A program made the position numbers and the translations under genes. From Kaistia defluvii (GTDB lineage Bacteria; Pseudomonadota; Alphaproteobacteria; Rhizobiales; Kaistiaceae), in NCBI RefSeq assembly GCF_026343955.1, contig NZ_JAPKNI010000010.1, positions 99,912-163,911 on the forward strand: a DNA stretch of 64,000 bases, in the 5' to 3' direction. Of the stretch, positions 44,215 through 53,312 are shown one piece after another. How positions within the stretch are numbered: position 1 is the first letter of the stretch; the number at the start of each line of letters is the position of its first letter. The notes under the pieces were generated by a model. The model was not told where the DNA came from, did not search any database, and saw only the letters and a program-made list of their open reading frames with translations.

Positions 44215-45198
44215 TCAGGGCATGATGCCGAGCGAGCGCATGTTGGCGACGCTCCTGCGGATCATGTCGAGTTCGTACTGGACGAGCGCGCCATCCTCGC
44301 CGCGCTCCCAGGGGGTGCGATAGTCGGCGTCGTCGGGGAGGCGGTTGCGCCGCGCCGCGAGCAGGCAGGCGGCGAGCGAGCGGGCGCTGCGCGGGGCGTA
44401 GCCGTTCCACCAGTCCGGCGTCAGCAGGCGGACATGCCGCACGTCGAGCGCGCCGGGCTCCAGCACGGCGGTGAGTTGCGGATGATGCTCGGCCAGGATC
44501 GCCAGCACCTCGGCGAACGGCACGACGCCGTCGCCGATCGCGCAGCGGACGAGGCGAAAACCCTCATCGGTGAACTGGGCGTTGTAGTCCTTGAGGTGGA
44601 CGTGCCGGACCCAGGGCGCGATGCGGCGGGTGAAATCGAGCGGCGCCTCGCCGACGGGGAGCGTGTTGCCGGTGTCGTAGCAGATGCCGACGGCGGAACC
44701 CGCCTCCTCGCAGAACGCAACCAGCTCGTCGCTGGTGAAATCCTGGTGGTTCTCGATCACCAGCGTCCGGCCCTCGGCCTCGGCGCGTGGGGCATAGAGG
44801 GCCAGCGCCGCATGCACGCCACGCACCAGCTCGTGCCACTTCTCGCCCCAGGCGTTGCGGTCGCCGCAGAGCACCGAGGTGAGGCAGACGCGGATCAGCT
44901 TGGCATCCAGCCGCCCGGCCGAGCGAAACGCGCTGTCGAGCGGGCCTTGGTTCAGGCCGCTGCTGATCACCGGTGTCATGCCGAGCGAGGCCAGCCGCGC
45001 CTTCAGCGCCGCGACCTCGCCATCGTCGAGCCGCGCGATCCAGGGCTCGAAGATCTCCAGCGTCTTCGCGCCCAGCTCCTCGGCCAGTTCGATGAATCCT
45101 TCAAGGCCGCGCCCGTCCGGATTGGCGCGCGGCGTGCCGTGCCCCTGCAGGCCGAGATAGTAGGTCAATCCATACGGGTTCAGTCCGACTTGCAGCAT
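44215..45198 (-). CDS. sugar phosphate isomerase/epimerase (TIM barrel)
   Basis: A 327-residue xylose-isomerase-like TIM-barrel protein. Candidate metal ligands are Glu in KTLEIFEPW, Glu and His in LVIENHQDF, Asp in GICYDTGN, His in VRHVHLKDYN and Glu in TAVLEPGALD. It belongs to the group that includes inosose dehydratases and ketose 3-epimerases. The order is SDR, isomerase, SDR in the same run, a common set in sugar-alcohol or inositol-like breakdown. Substrate not determinable. Confidence 0.91.
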   Translation of the reverse strand: MLQVGLNPYGLTYYLGLQGHGTPRANPDGRGLEGFIELAEELGAKTLEIFEPWIARLDDGEVAALKARLASLGMTPVISSGLNQGPLDSAFRSAGRLDAKLIRVCLTSVLCGDRNAWGEKWHELVRGVHAALALYAPRAEAEGRTLVIENHQDFTSDELVAFCEEAGSAVGICYDTGNTLPVGEAPLDFTRRIAPWVRHVHLKDYNAQFTDEGFRLVRCAIGDGVVPFAEVLAILAEHHPQLTAVLEPGALDVRHVRLLTPDWWNGYAPRSARSLAACLLAARRNRLPDDADYRTPWERGEDGALVQYELDMIRRSVANMRSLGIMP

Positions 45199-45235
45199 GG
45201 CATTTCCAATCTGCCGAAGGGTTTTGCGGGCGGCG

Positions 45236-46000
45236 CTAGATCAGGCCGCCATCGACGATGATGGATTGCTTGGTGATCATCCGGCTGTCGTCGGCGCCGA
45301 GGAACAGCACGGTGCGGGCGATCTCGTCGCCCAGCAGCACCTTGCGGATGCATTGGCGGCTCACCAGCGCGTCGACGCTTTCCGGCGTCGGATACCAGAG
45401 CGCGTGCTGCTTCTCGGTCATCACCGCGCCGGGCTCGATCGCGTTGACGCGGATGTTGTCGGCACCGAAGGCCCGCGCCAGGCTGCGCGTCAGCCCGAGC
45501 ACCGCCGCCTTGGCCGTGGTGTAGGCCGGCATGTTCGGCGCGCCGCCGCGCCAGGCGATCGACGAGAAGTTGATGATCGAACCGCCGCCAAGCGCCTGCA
45601 TCTGCGGCCGCACGGCCTGGGCGGTGAAGAATTGCGGGCGCAGATTGATCGCCTGCGCCCAGTCCCAATATTCCTCCGTCACCGCGTCGATCTCGTGCCG
45701 GTCGTCATTGGCGGCATTGTTGACCAGCACGCCGATCGGTCCGAGCGCGCGGCCGACCTCGGCGATCACCGCCTGCGTCGCGGCGGTGTCGGACAGGTCG
45801 CAGCGGTAGAAGCGGGGCGGATGTTCCGCGCCGGCGAGTTCTTCGGCAAGCGCCGCGCCCGCATCCGCCTGGATGTCGACGAAAGCGACTTTCGCGCCGG
45901 TTCCGGCAAAGGCGCGGACGATGTCGGCGCCGATGCCGGAGGCGCCGCCGGTCACGAACACGACGCGCCCGGAAAGGCTTGGGTAGTTGGCAAAGGTCAT
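45236..46000 (-). CDS. SDR family oxidoreductase
   Basis: A 254-residue SDR with TGGASGIG at 17-24, Asp at the end of the second strand (VDIQAD, NAD type), NNAAND, FSSIAWRGG with the catalytic Ser, and YTTAK with Tyr and Lys. I chose ATG 46000 since it gives a normal N-terminus (MTFANYPSLSGRVV); the frame continues upstream into the ATPase gene. It is 25 bases after that ATPase and 37 bases before the isomerase. Family role: oxidation of a hydroxyl of the imported sugar or polyol. Confidence 0.92.
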   Translation of the reverse strand: MTFANYPSLSGRVVFVTGGASGIGADIVRAFAGTGAKVAFVDIQADAGAALAEELAGAEHPPRFYRCDLSDTAATQAVIAEVGRALGPIGVLVNNAANDDRHEIDAVTEEYWDWAQAINLRPQFFTAQAVRPQMQALGGGSIINFSSIAWRGGAPNMPAYTTAKAAVLGLTRSLARAFGADNIRVNAIEPGAVMTEKQHALWYPTPESVDALVSRQCIRKVLLGDEIARTVLFLGADDSRMITKQSIIVDGGLI

Positions 46001-46025
46001 GAAGGCTGGCCCGTCGGCTGCGCGG

Positions 46026-47135
46026 CTAGATGAGGTTGCGGGTGACGGGGTCGAACAGGCATGCATGCGACATGTCGATGCCCAGCGTGATCGTCTCGCC
46101 CATGCGCGGCGCCTCGTCCGGGTCGAAGCGGCCGGTGACTTCCAGCTCGCCGAAGCGCATCAGCCCGATGGTCTCGGCGCCGGTCGGCTCGACCATCTCG
46201 ACGGGTGCGTCGACGCTGGCGATGCTCTTCTTGCTGGCCTTCAGCTCGTGCGAATAGCGGAAGATGTGCTCCGGCCGGACGCCGAGGATGACGTCGCGGC
46301 CCGCCGCGCCCGGCGAGATGCCGTCCTGCAGCGTCAACACCGCCGTGCCGCCCGTCGCCTTGAACGAAACCGCCGGCTTGCCCTCGGCGTCGGTGGTGAG
46401 CGTCGCCGGGATGAAGTTCATCGCCGGCGAGCCCATGAAGCCGGCGACAAACATGTTGGCCGGCCGGTCATAGACCACCTGCGGTTCGTCGAACTGTTGC
46501 ACCTGGCCCTGGTGCATCACCGCGATGCGCGAGGCGAGCGTCATCGCCTCGACCTGGTCATGCGTGACATAGACCGTGGTCTTGCCGACGCGGTGGTGCA
46601 GCTTCTTGATCTCGGTGCGCATGTCGACGCGCAGCTTGGCGTCGAGGTTGGAAAGCGGCTCGTCGAACAGGAACAGCTTGGGGTCGCGCACCAAAGCGCG
46701 TCCCATGGCGACGCGCTGGCGCTGGCCGCCGGAAAGCTGGCCGGGCTTGCGTTTCAGCAGCGGCTCGATCTGCAGCAGCGCCGCGACGCGCTTCACCGCC
46801 TCGTCGCGCTGCGGCTTCGGCACGCCGCGGCTTTCCATGCCGAAGGTGATGTTCTCGCGCACGGTCATGGTCGGATAGAGCGCATAGGACTGGAACACCA
46901 TGGCGATGTCGCGGTCCTTCGGCGCCACCGAATTGACCAGCCGGTCGCCGATGCGGATCTCGCCCTCGGAGACGCTTTCGAGCCCGGCGATCATGGCGAG
47001 AAGGGTGGATTTCCCGCAGCCCGAGGGTCCCACCAGCGCGATGAACTCGCCGGTCCGCGCCTCGATGTTGATGCCCTTCAGCACCTCGACGGCGCCGAAG
47101 CTCTTGCGCAGGTTGCGGATGTTCAGGGACGACAT
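46026..47135 (-). CDS. carbohydrate ABC transporter ATPase (MalK/UgpC type)
   Basis: A 369-residue ATPase with Walker [10 protein letters not shown] (36-44), [41 protein letters not shown] and VTHDQVEAM, plus the OB-like regulatory domain ([10 protein letters not shown] and [12 protein letters not shown]). Start ATG 47135 gives [14 protein letters not shown], the usual beginning; an in-frame ATG eight codons upstream is less likely. It energises the two permeases encoded just upstream. It is one of two MalK-type ATPases in the window. Confidence 0.96.
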   Translation of the reverse strand: MSSLNIRNLRKSFGAVEVLKGINIEARTGEFIALVGPSGCGKSTLLAMIAGLESVSEGEIRIGDRLVNSVAPKDRDIAMVFQSYALYPTMTVRENITFGMESRGVPKPQRDEAVKRVAALLQIEPLLKRKPGQLSGGQRQRVAMGRALVRDPKLFLFDEPLSNLDAKLRVDMRTEIKKLHHRVGKTTVYVTHDQVEAMTLASRIAVMHQGQVQQFDEPQVVYDRPANMFVAGFMGSPAMNFIPATLTTDAEGKPAVSFKATGGTAVLTLQDGISPGAAGRDVILGVRPEHIFRYSHELKASKKSIASVDAPVEMVEPTGAETIGLMRFGELEVTGRFDPDEAPRMGETITLGIDMSHACLFDPVTRNLI

Positions 47136-47178
47136 GCGAGCCTCATCGGATTGCAGCAAAGGTCGGGGGAGCGGGTCA

Positions 47179-48081
47179 TCACTTGATCGCTCCCTGGGTG
47201 AGGCCCCGGACGAAATACTTGCCGCCGAGGAAGTAGACGAGCAGGGGCGGCAGCGCGCCGATCAGCACGGCGGCGCTCATCACGTCATAGGCGCGGACAT
47301 TGGTGCCGCTGGCGGTCAGCGCCACGAGCGCGGCGGTGATCGGCTGTTCGCGGCCCGAGGTGAACACGACGCCGAACAGATATTCGTTCCAGATGCCGGT
47401 GAACTGCCAGATCACGGTGACGATCAGGATCGGCGGCGACAGCGGCAGGATGATCTTGCGGAAGATCCGCCAGAAGCCGGCGCCATCGATGCGCGCCGCC
47501 TTTATCAGGTCGTCCGGGATCGAAACGTAGTAGTTGCGGCAGAACAGGGTGGTGAACGAGATGCCCTGCACGACATGGATCAGGATCAGCCCGTAGGTCG
47601 AATTGGTCAGCCCGACCTTGCCGAGCAGGAAGGCCCAGGGCATCAGCGCGATCTGACCCGGCATGAACACGCCGAGCAGCATCAGCGTAAACAGCACTTC
47701 CGAACCCTTGAAGCGCCATTTCGACAGCACGTAGCCGTTCATCGCGCCGAGCAGGGTCGAGAGGATGGTGGCGGGCACCGCCATCCAGAGCGAGTTCAGG
47801 AAGTTGCGGCGCATGCCCTCGCAGGTGCCGCCGATGCAATAGGTGCTCCAGGCTTCGGCCCAGGCCTTCAACTGGAAGCTGCGCGGGAAGGCGATCAGGC
47901 CGTTCTGCGCGATCTCCGGCTGCTCGCGGAACGAGTTGAAGACGAGGATCAGCAGCGGCGCCAGGTAGATCACCGCGAAGATCGTGAGCAGCGCGTAGAT
48001 GATCGTGCGGCTGACGAAGTGGCGGCGGGAGGCGGCGGCGGCCTCGCGGTCGTGGACCGCGGCGATGGTGGCGTCGGTCAT
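47179..48081 (-). CDS. carbohydrate ABC transporter permease (MalG type)
   Basis: A 300-residue permease with a charged N-terminal tail, six membrane segments, EAA loop [18 protein letters not shown] and the ending [11 protein letters not shown]. The start at 48081 overlaps the MalF-type partner's stop by four bases, so the open frame beyond it is spurious. A cysteine pair in [11 protein letters not shown] lies in the first periplasmic loop, a feature of the glucose/mannose-type GtsC-like group; that similarity is only suggestive of a hexose substrate. Confidence 0.94.
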   Translation of the reverse strand: MTDATIAAVHDREAAAASRRHFVSRTIIYALLTIFAVIYLAPLLILVFNSFREQPEIAQNGLIAFPRSFQLKAWAEAWSTYCIGGTCEGMRRNFLNSLWMAVPATILSTLLGAMNGYVLSKWRFKGSEVLFTLMLLGVFMPGQIALMPWAFLLGKVGLTNSTYGLILIHVVQGISFTTLFCRNYYVSIPDDLIKAARIDGAGFWRIFRKIILPLSPPILIVTVIWQFTGIWNEYLFGVVFTSGREQPITAALVALTASGTNVRAYDVMSAAVLIGALPPLLVYFLGGKYFVRGLTQGAIK

Positions 48082-49022
48082 GGACGGCTCTCCCGGCGAT
48101 GGCGCCAGACGACGAACAGCGCATAGGGCACCAGCACCACGGCAAGCGCCGCCAGCATCATCATGGCGGCGGCCGCGCCCTCGCCGATCTGCCCGCGCTG
48201 GAACATCAGATCGTAGACATAGATGGCCGGGAAGGTGGTCGAGATGCCGGGGCCGCCGCGCGTCAGCGCCGCGACGAGATCGAAGGTCTTGATCGCGAAC
48301 TGGATCTGCACCACCGCGACGGCCAGGAAGATCGGCGAGATGATCGGCAGGATCACCCGTCGATAGGTCCGGAAGGTCGAGGCGCCGTCGATCTGCGCCG
48401 CCTTGATCAGGTCCTGGTCGACCGAGCGCAGCCCGGCGAGGAACAGCGCCATGGCGAAGCCCGAGCTTTGCCAGATGCCGGTGATGATGATGGCGTAGAT
48501 CGCGGTGCTGCGATCGGACGCTAGCGCAAAGTTGAAATGGGTCCAGCCGAGGCTGCGCACCAGCATCTGGATGCCGTCGGTCGGGTTGTAGAGCCAGCTC
48601 CAGACCGTGCCGGTGACGATGAAGGACACGGCGAGCGGATAGAGGAAGATGGTCCGCCAGATCGCCTCGCCGCGCACGCGCTGGTCGATCAGGATGGCGA
48701 GGAGGAGGCCGATGCCCATCGCGCCGACGATGTAGAAGGCGGAGAAGAAGAACAGATTGCTGTAGGCGATGTTCCAGCGCCGGTTGCTCCACAGCGACAC
48801 GTAGTTGTCGAGGCCGATAAAGCCGTAGCTCGGCAGCAAGGACGAGTTGGACAGAGAGATATACAGAGTCCAGATCGTGAAGACGAAGATGTAGACGAAG
48901 GACGCCGCCAGGGACGGGGCGAGAATGAGGATCGGCGAAATCCGGGCGAGACGCTCCCGCCAGGTGGGGCCGGGCGCCCCCGACGCGGAATTCCGGCCGG
49001 CATCCATTGGAACTGTCGACAT
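48078..49022 (-). CDS. carbohydrate ABC transporter permease (MalF type)
   Basis: A 314-residue permease, six membrane segments, EAA loop IKAAQIDGASTFRTYRRV. LVRSLGWTHFNFALASDRST and FLAGLRSVDQDLIKA fit the GtsB-like hexose importer permeases. It pairs with the downstream MalG-type gene (four-base overlap). The 257-base gap to the upstream binding-protein gene carries a family B repeat and a 13-base-pair hairpin. Confidence 0.94.
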   Translation of the reverse strand: MSTVPMDAGRNSASGAPGPTWRERLARISPILILAPSLAASFVYIFVFTIWTLYISLSNSSLLPSYGFIGLDNYVSLWSNRRWNIAYSNLFFFSAFYIVGAMGIGLLLAILIDQRVRGEAIWRTIFLYPLAVSFIVTGTVWSWLYNPTDGIQMLVRSLGWTHFNFALASDRSTAIYAIIITGIWQSSGFAMALFLAGLRSVDQDLIKAAQIDGASTFRTYRRVILPIISPIFLAVAVVQIQFAIKTFDLVAALTRGGPGISTTFPAIYVYDLMFQRGQIGEGAAAAMMMLAALAVVLVPYALFVVWRHRRESRP

Positions 49023-49065
49023 TGCTGGCCCTGTCCTTGTGAGCCGGATCCTGGGGACCCGGGCT

Positions 49066-49195
49066 TCTCACCTCGCCTCAAGCGAGAGGTCGGCTCGAAG
49101 AGCCGGGTGAGGGTTTAGGGAACCATCGAGGAAGGCCGCGAACCCTCACCCGCCAGCCATCGCTGTCGACCTCTCCCTTGGGCGAGAGGTGAAGA
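49066..49195. repeat. intergenic palindromic repeat, family B, copy 2
   Basis: CTCACCTCGCCTCAAGCGAG, GAGGTCGGCTCGAAGAGCCG and GGTGAGGGTTT on the left face AACCCTCACCCGCCAGCC, GTCGACCTCTCCC and GAGAGGTGAAG on the right. About 130 bases, matching copy 1 at 25782 with compensating changes in the end hairpins. It lies inside the importer operon between binding protein and permease. Confidence 0.75.
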
Positions 49196-49237
49196 ATGGC
49201 GCAGGTGATGGAAGGGTGATGTAGCCTGACCAGGGAA

Positions 49238-49267
49238 CCGGGCGCGACGCGGAGGCGTCGCGCCCGG
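49238..49267 (-). promoter_or_regulatory. intercistronic hairpin after binding-protein gene
   Basis: CCGGGCGCGACGC (49238-49250) pairs perfectly with GCGTCGCGCCCGG (49255-49267), loop GGAG, 12 bases past the binding-protein stop. With 13 GC-rich pairs it is the strongest such hairpin in the window. No T run follows, favouring mRNA 3'-end protection or partial termination. Confidence 0.8.
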
Positions 49268-49279
49268 AAGCGCGGTTCG

Positions 49280-50545
49280 TTACATCTGGGCCTCGACGGC
49301 GTCCGCGATCGCGGTCGCCGCCTGTTCGGGCGTCATGGCCGGCGTGTTCACGAACTCGGTGACCGTATCCATGATCGCGCCGCGATATTTCTGCGGAATG
49401 GTCATGTTGTGGGCCATCGAGCGCACCAGCGTGCCGGCCTCGATCGAAGCCTGCAGGTCCTTCTGCGAAAGCTGCTGGCAGGGGTTGAAGCCGGTCGACA
49501 GGTCGACGTCCATGCGGGCCGGGATCGAGCCCTTGGCCTGGTTGAACGCGGTCTGGAACTCCGGCGATAGGATCGTCTTGGCGAGCAACTGCTGGCCGGC
49601 GATGTAGTCGGGGTCCTTCTGCTTGAAGAACACGACGCTGTCGGCGTTCAGGATGAAGCCGGGCTTGCCCCAGTCGGTCGGCGCCTGGCTGCAGGTATAG
49701 TCGGTGCCTTCCTTGAAGCCGGCCGCGGTCAGCAGGCCGACGGTCCAGTCGCCCATGATGTGGAAGGCGGCGTCGCCGCGGCCAACCATCGCCGACATGG
49801 TGTCCCAGTCACGGCCGACCATGCCGGGATCCATGTATTTCGACGTCATCAGGCGGAGCTGGGTCAGGGCCTTGACCATGCCCTCGCTGCGCAGCGCGTC
49901 GACGTCGCCCTCGACCAGCGCCTTGCGGAACAGGTCGATGTCCTGGCCGTAGACGACCACTTCGAACACGGTCGAATCGGTCCAGTCGGCTGTCGAATGG
50001 GCGATGCAGATCTTGCCGGCGGCGACGACCTTCTCGCAGGCGGCGTTGAACTCGGCCCAGGTCTTCGGCACCGCCTCGACGCCGGCTTCCTTCAGCACCT
50101 TGGGCGAGGACCAAAGCCAGTTGATGCGGTGGATGTTCATCGGCGCGGCAACCCAGTTGCCGGTCGGCTTCATCACCGAGATCAGCTCGGGCGCAACGAC
50201 CTTTTCCCAGCCTTCGGCGGCGGCGAGCTCGTCGAGATTGGCGGTCATGCCGGTGGCGTTCCACTCGGCGATCTCCGGGCCCTTGAGCTGGACGGCCGGC
50301 GGCGCATTGCCGGCGATCACGTCGGCGCGGAGCTTGGCGAGGGTGTTGGCGGTGTGGCCGGCGATCGAGGTCTGTTCCCACTTGCCGCCGGCAGCGGTGA
50401 ACATCTCGCCCAGCTTGGCGACGGCGGCGGCGTCCGAGCCGGTCGCCCATTGATGCAGCAGGTTCGTCTTGGGCTCGGCAAGAGCCGTGCCGCTCAGGAG
50501 AACAAAGGACAATAGTCCAGCGCTCACCTTCCAAGTGAAGGTCAT
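49280..50545 (-). CDS. extracellular solute-binding protein (sugar ABC importer)
   Basis: A 421-residue periplasmic binding protein. Signal peptide MTFTWKVSAGLLSFVLLSGT, cleavage after ALA at residue 23 before EPKTNLLHQWATGSDAAAVA. That mature N-terminus, the PPAVQLKGPEIAEW segment and the CQQLSQKDLQAS tail resemble glucose/mannose-type binding proteins (GtsA-like). First gene of a seven-gene run with two permeases, ATPase, SDR, isomerase and SDR. A ROK-type repressor is encoded divergently. Confidence 0.95.
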   Translation of the reverse strand: MTFTWKVSAGLLSFVLLSGTALAEPKTNLLHQWATGSDAAAVAKLGEMFTAAGGKWEQTSIAGHTANTLAKLRADVIAGNAPPAVQLKGPEIAEWNATGMTANLDELAAAEGWEKVVAPELISVMKPTGNWVAAPMNIHRINWLWSSPKVLKEAGVEAVPKTWAEFNAACEKVVAAGKICIAHSTADWTDSTVFEVVVYGQDIDLFRKALVEGDVDALRSEGMVKALTQLRLMTSKYMDPGMVGRDWDTMSAMVGRGDAAFHIMGDWTVGLLTAAGFKEGTDYTCSQAPTDWGKPGFILNADSVVFFKQKDPDYIAGQQLLAKTILSPEFQTAFNQAKGSIPARMDVDLSTGFNPCQQLSQKDLQASIEAGTLVRSMAHNMTIPQKYRGAIMDTVTEFVNTPAMTPEQAATAIADAVEAQM

Positions 50546-50697
50546 GGTTCCTCTCCCTAGGTGTCCCGCCCGATACTTACGATCGGTTTGCGCAGGTACT
50601 TGTTTTTATGGCTTTCAGTCCGTCTCCCCGTGATCTGACGCCGTATTTGTTCTATGATGAACTTATTAAGCTGTCAACGCGCCCGCAAAGTTCGCCA

Positions 50698-51900
50698 ATG
50701 TTTGAAGCAAGACTAAAATCGTTCTTCGAGGATGCCGGCGACGGCACGCCTTCGGCGCGCGTCGTCCGCCTGCTGCGCGAGCGCGGCACGCTGAGCGCGA
50801 CCGAAATCGCCAGGCTCACCGGCCTCGCCAAATCGACCGTCTCGATGACGCTCGCGGAGCTGCGCCGATCGGACATCGTCATCGAGAAGGCTAGCAGTGA
50901 AACCGGGCGCGGCGCCAGCGTCGGCCGCCCCGCGACGGCGCTGATGCTCAATCCGAAGGTCGGCACCTGCGTCGGCGTGCTGTTCGGGCTGGAGGCAATC
51001 CAGCTGATCGTCGCCGATGTCTCGCATCGGGTGATCTCCGACCGCAAGGTCCAGATCGAGCCGGATTATTCGCCGGCCGAGGCGGCGGCGCTGACCCGTC
51101 GCCTGATCGACGAAGCCTATGAGGAGCACGGGCTCGCGCCGGAAGGGCGGCTCGGCGTCGGCGTGGCGGTCGCCGGTCCGATCAATCCGGTCGATGGCCG
51201 CGTGCTGCGCGCCAGCGGCGTGCCGACCTGGGCCGGCACCGATATCCGCGCCACCTTCGGCCCGGTCCTGAAGAGCCCGATCTTCGCCGACAATGAGAGC
51301 AACTGCGCCGCGATCGCGGAGATGATGTGGGGCGCGGCGATCGGGGTGGAGGATTTCGTCTTCTTCAAGATCGACCTCGGCGTCGGCGGCGCGATCGTCA
51401 ATCGCGGCCATGTCGTCCGGGGCATCGCCGGTTCGGCCGGCGAATTCGGCCATATGATGATCGATCCGGCCGGGCCCCTGTGCCGCTGCGGCAATCGCGG
51501 CTGCCTGGAGCTCTATGCCAGCGCCCGCACGGCGCTCGCCGATACGGAAAGGCGGCTGGGGCGTCCTTTCGACATGGACGGGCTGGTCGCGCTGGCCCGC
51601 GGCGGCGACGAGCCGAGCCGGCGCCAGATCGCCGAGATGGGCGAGGCGGCCGGCAAGGGCCTCGCCATCATCGGCACGGCGATCAATCCGGCGCTGGTCG
51701 TGCTCGGCGGCCGGATGCCGCTGGCGGGCGACATGCTGCTCGGGCCGCTGTCGGAGAGCTTCGAGCGCCACACGCTGGTCAAGCGGGCCGAGATCGCGCC
51801 CGAAGCGAGGACCCGCTTCGTGCCGGGCGTGTTCACCGACAATGACGCGTGCCTCGGCGCGGTCGGCCTCGTGCTGCGCCATCACGGCCGGCCGGGCTGA
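50698..51900 (+). CDS. ROK family transcriptional regulator
   Basis: A repressor with an N-terminal winged helix (about residues 17-60, LSATEIARLTGLAKSTVSM) and a sugar-kinase-like ROK domain (about 85-400). The zinc motif CRCGNRGC is intact (Cys262, 264, 269), preceded by the GSAGEFGHM segment. I chose ATG 50698, giving 400 residues. An ATG at 50608 is also in frame, but the added 30 codons are AT-rich (TTGTTCTATGATG, CTTATTAAG), use codons unlike the rest and look like promoter; neither start has a clear ribosome site. It is divergent from the binding-protein gene at 50545 and probably represses that importer run in response to a sugar. Confidence 0.92.
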   Translation: MFEARLKSFFEDAGDGTPSARVVRLLRERGTLSATEIARLTGLAKSTVSMTLAELRRSDIVIEKASSETGRGASVGRPATALMLNPKVGTCVGVLFGLEAIQLIVADVSHRVISDRKVQIEPDYSPAEAAALTRRLIDEAYEEHGLAPEGRLGVGVAVAGPINPVDGRVLRASGVPTWAGTDIRATFGPVLKSPIFADNESNCAAIAEMMWGAAIGVEDFVFFKIDLGVGGAIVNRGHVVRGIAGSAGEFGHMMIDPAGPLCRCGNRGCLELYASARTALADTERRLGRPFDMDGLVALARGGDEPSRRQIAEMGEAAGKGLAIIGTAINPALVVLGGRMPLAGDMLLGPLSESFERHTLVKRAEIAPEARTRFVPGVFTDNDACLGAVGLVLRHHGRPG

Positions 51901-51963
51901 GATTGCCGGCAGAAGGCCGCAATCGCGGATGGAATTTGCAGCGCTTCGTGCGAAAACGGGTTC

Positions 51964-53076
51964 ATGTCGATCGATCGTTCCCCTTCATCGCCGCTCCGAA
52001 CCGGATCCGCGCCGCCGGCCGAACGGACGGCCTATCAGCCGGCCGGGCAGAACCTCGTCCATGCCGCCGATCACAATCTGCGCGTGACGCTGGAGGCGCT
52101 GCGCCGGACGGGGCCGATGAGCCGCCTCGAACTCGCCCGGCTGACCGGATTGACGGTGCCCGGCATCACCAACATCGTGCGACGCCTCGTCGCCGACGGG
52201 CTGGTCCGCGAGGGCTCGGACGAGGCCTCGCGCGCCAACCGTTTCAGCCTCGTTGCCGAGGGCGCCGTATCGCTTGGCATCGACGTGTCGGACAGCATGG
52301 CGCGGCTGGTGGCGATTGACCTCGCCGGTCAGGTCGTGCTGCGCGACGAGCGGCCCGTGCCGGAAGGCGAGACGGCGCGCGTCGTCATCGGGCTCGCTTC
52401 CGCCGCGCTGGAACGGCTGGCCGAAGGCACGGCGGCGCGGGTGATGGGCGTCGGCATCACGGCGCTCGATGGCGCCGACGAGATCCGCGCCGCGCTGGCG
52501 CCGCTGCCCGTCATCGTCGAGCCCGACACCATCGCCGCGGCGCTGGGCGAGCGGCAGTTCGGGCAGGCAACGGCCGGCGACAGCTTCGTCTATGTGCTGC
52601 TCGGTCCCTCGACCCGGGCCGGCATGATCATCGGCGGCTCGGTGTTCAACGGCGTCGACCAGCGGGCAGGGCTCGTCGGCGCGATGCGCACCGGCGAGGA
52701 CGGAAGATTGCTCGACGAGGTCGCCTCGACCACGGCGCTTGCCGGCATTGCGACGCTCGATCCGGCCGATCCCGCCGTTGCGCGGTGGATCGAGGCGGTC
52801 ACCGCGCATCTGATGGATTCGATCATCGCGATCTCCGCCTTCATCGCGCCGCGCGTCATCTTCATCGGCGGCCGCCTGCCGGCCGATCTGCTGGCGGCGC
52901 TGGTGTCGCGCCTTGCCCGGCAGCGGCAGGAGCGGATGATCGAGCCGACCCAACCCTACTGGCTGCCGGAACTGGCGCCGGGCTCGCTGGCAAGCGACGC
53001 CGTGTTGATGGGCATCGCCGCCATGCCGTTCCTGGAATTCCTGCTGCCCGATCCCCGCCGCCCGTTTCGGCCTTAG
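51964..53076 (+). CDS. ROK family protein (NagC/XylR-like, degenerate ROK domain)
   Basis: A 370-residue protein with a disordered N-terminus, a winged helix (about 38-90, TGPMSRLELARLTGLTVPG then ITNIVRRLVADGLV) and a ROK-like domain. The usual zinc motif CxCGxxGC is absent and the ATP-loop DxGxTx is replaced by GIDVSDSMARL, so kinase activity is unlikely and sugar sensing may be altered. It starts 63 bases after the preceding ROK gene on the same strand. Its target is unknown; the neighbouring importer or the mannosidase operon are candidates. Confidence 0.87.
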   Translation: MSIDRSPSSPLRTGSAPPAERTAYQPAGQNLVHAADHNLRVTLEALRRTGPMSRLELARLTGLTVPGITNIVRRLVADGLVREGSDEASRANRFSLVAEGAVSLGIDVSDSMARLVAIDLAGQVVLRDERPVPEGETARVVIGLASAALERLAEGTAARVMGVGITALDGADEIRAALAPLPVIVEPDTIAAALGERQFGQATAGDSFVYVLLGPSTRAGMIIGGSVFNGVDQRAGLVGAMRTGEDGRLLDEVASTTALAGIATLDPADPAVARWIEAVTAHLMDSIIAISAFIAPRVIFIGGRLPADLLAALVSRLARQRQERMIEPTQPYWLPELAPGSLASDAVLMGIAAMPFLEFLLPDPRRPFRP

Positions 53077-53140
53077 AGTCCTTTACCGCTCCCAGGGTGA
53101 GACTTTCGAGGACCCGAAAAGTGGCTGGGCAAATCCCGAT

Positions 53141-53268
53141 CTCAACATCCTGAGGAGGCTTGCGCGAGCAAGCCGTCTCGAAGGACACACTGCCTGTGGG
53201 CAAGTCTTCATGCTGCCACGCTCTGCGTGCTTCGAGACGGCCCTCCGGGCCTCCTCAGCATGTTGAGG
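53141..53268. repeat. intergenic palindromic repeat, family A, diverged copy 4
   Basis: Left CTCAACATCCTGAGGAGGC and right GCCTCCTCAGCATGTTGAG are inverted. Internal hairpins GGCTTGC/GCAAGCC and GGCCC/GGGCC, and inner arms CTCGAAGGA and GCTTCGAGA, keep the plan of copies 1-3 although the bases differ. It lies between convergent ROK genes. Confidence 0.7.
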
Positions 53269-53312
53269 ATGGAGTTGCATGAAGGTCTCTTCAGGGAGAT
53301 GCGTCCAGCCCC

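Noticed and set aside
50608..50697. First 30 codons of a longer ROK frame
   Set aside because: AT-rich, atypical codons and promoter-like sequence; the family N-terminus aligns better from 50698, though this is not certain.
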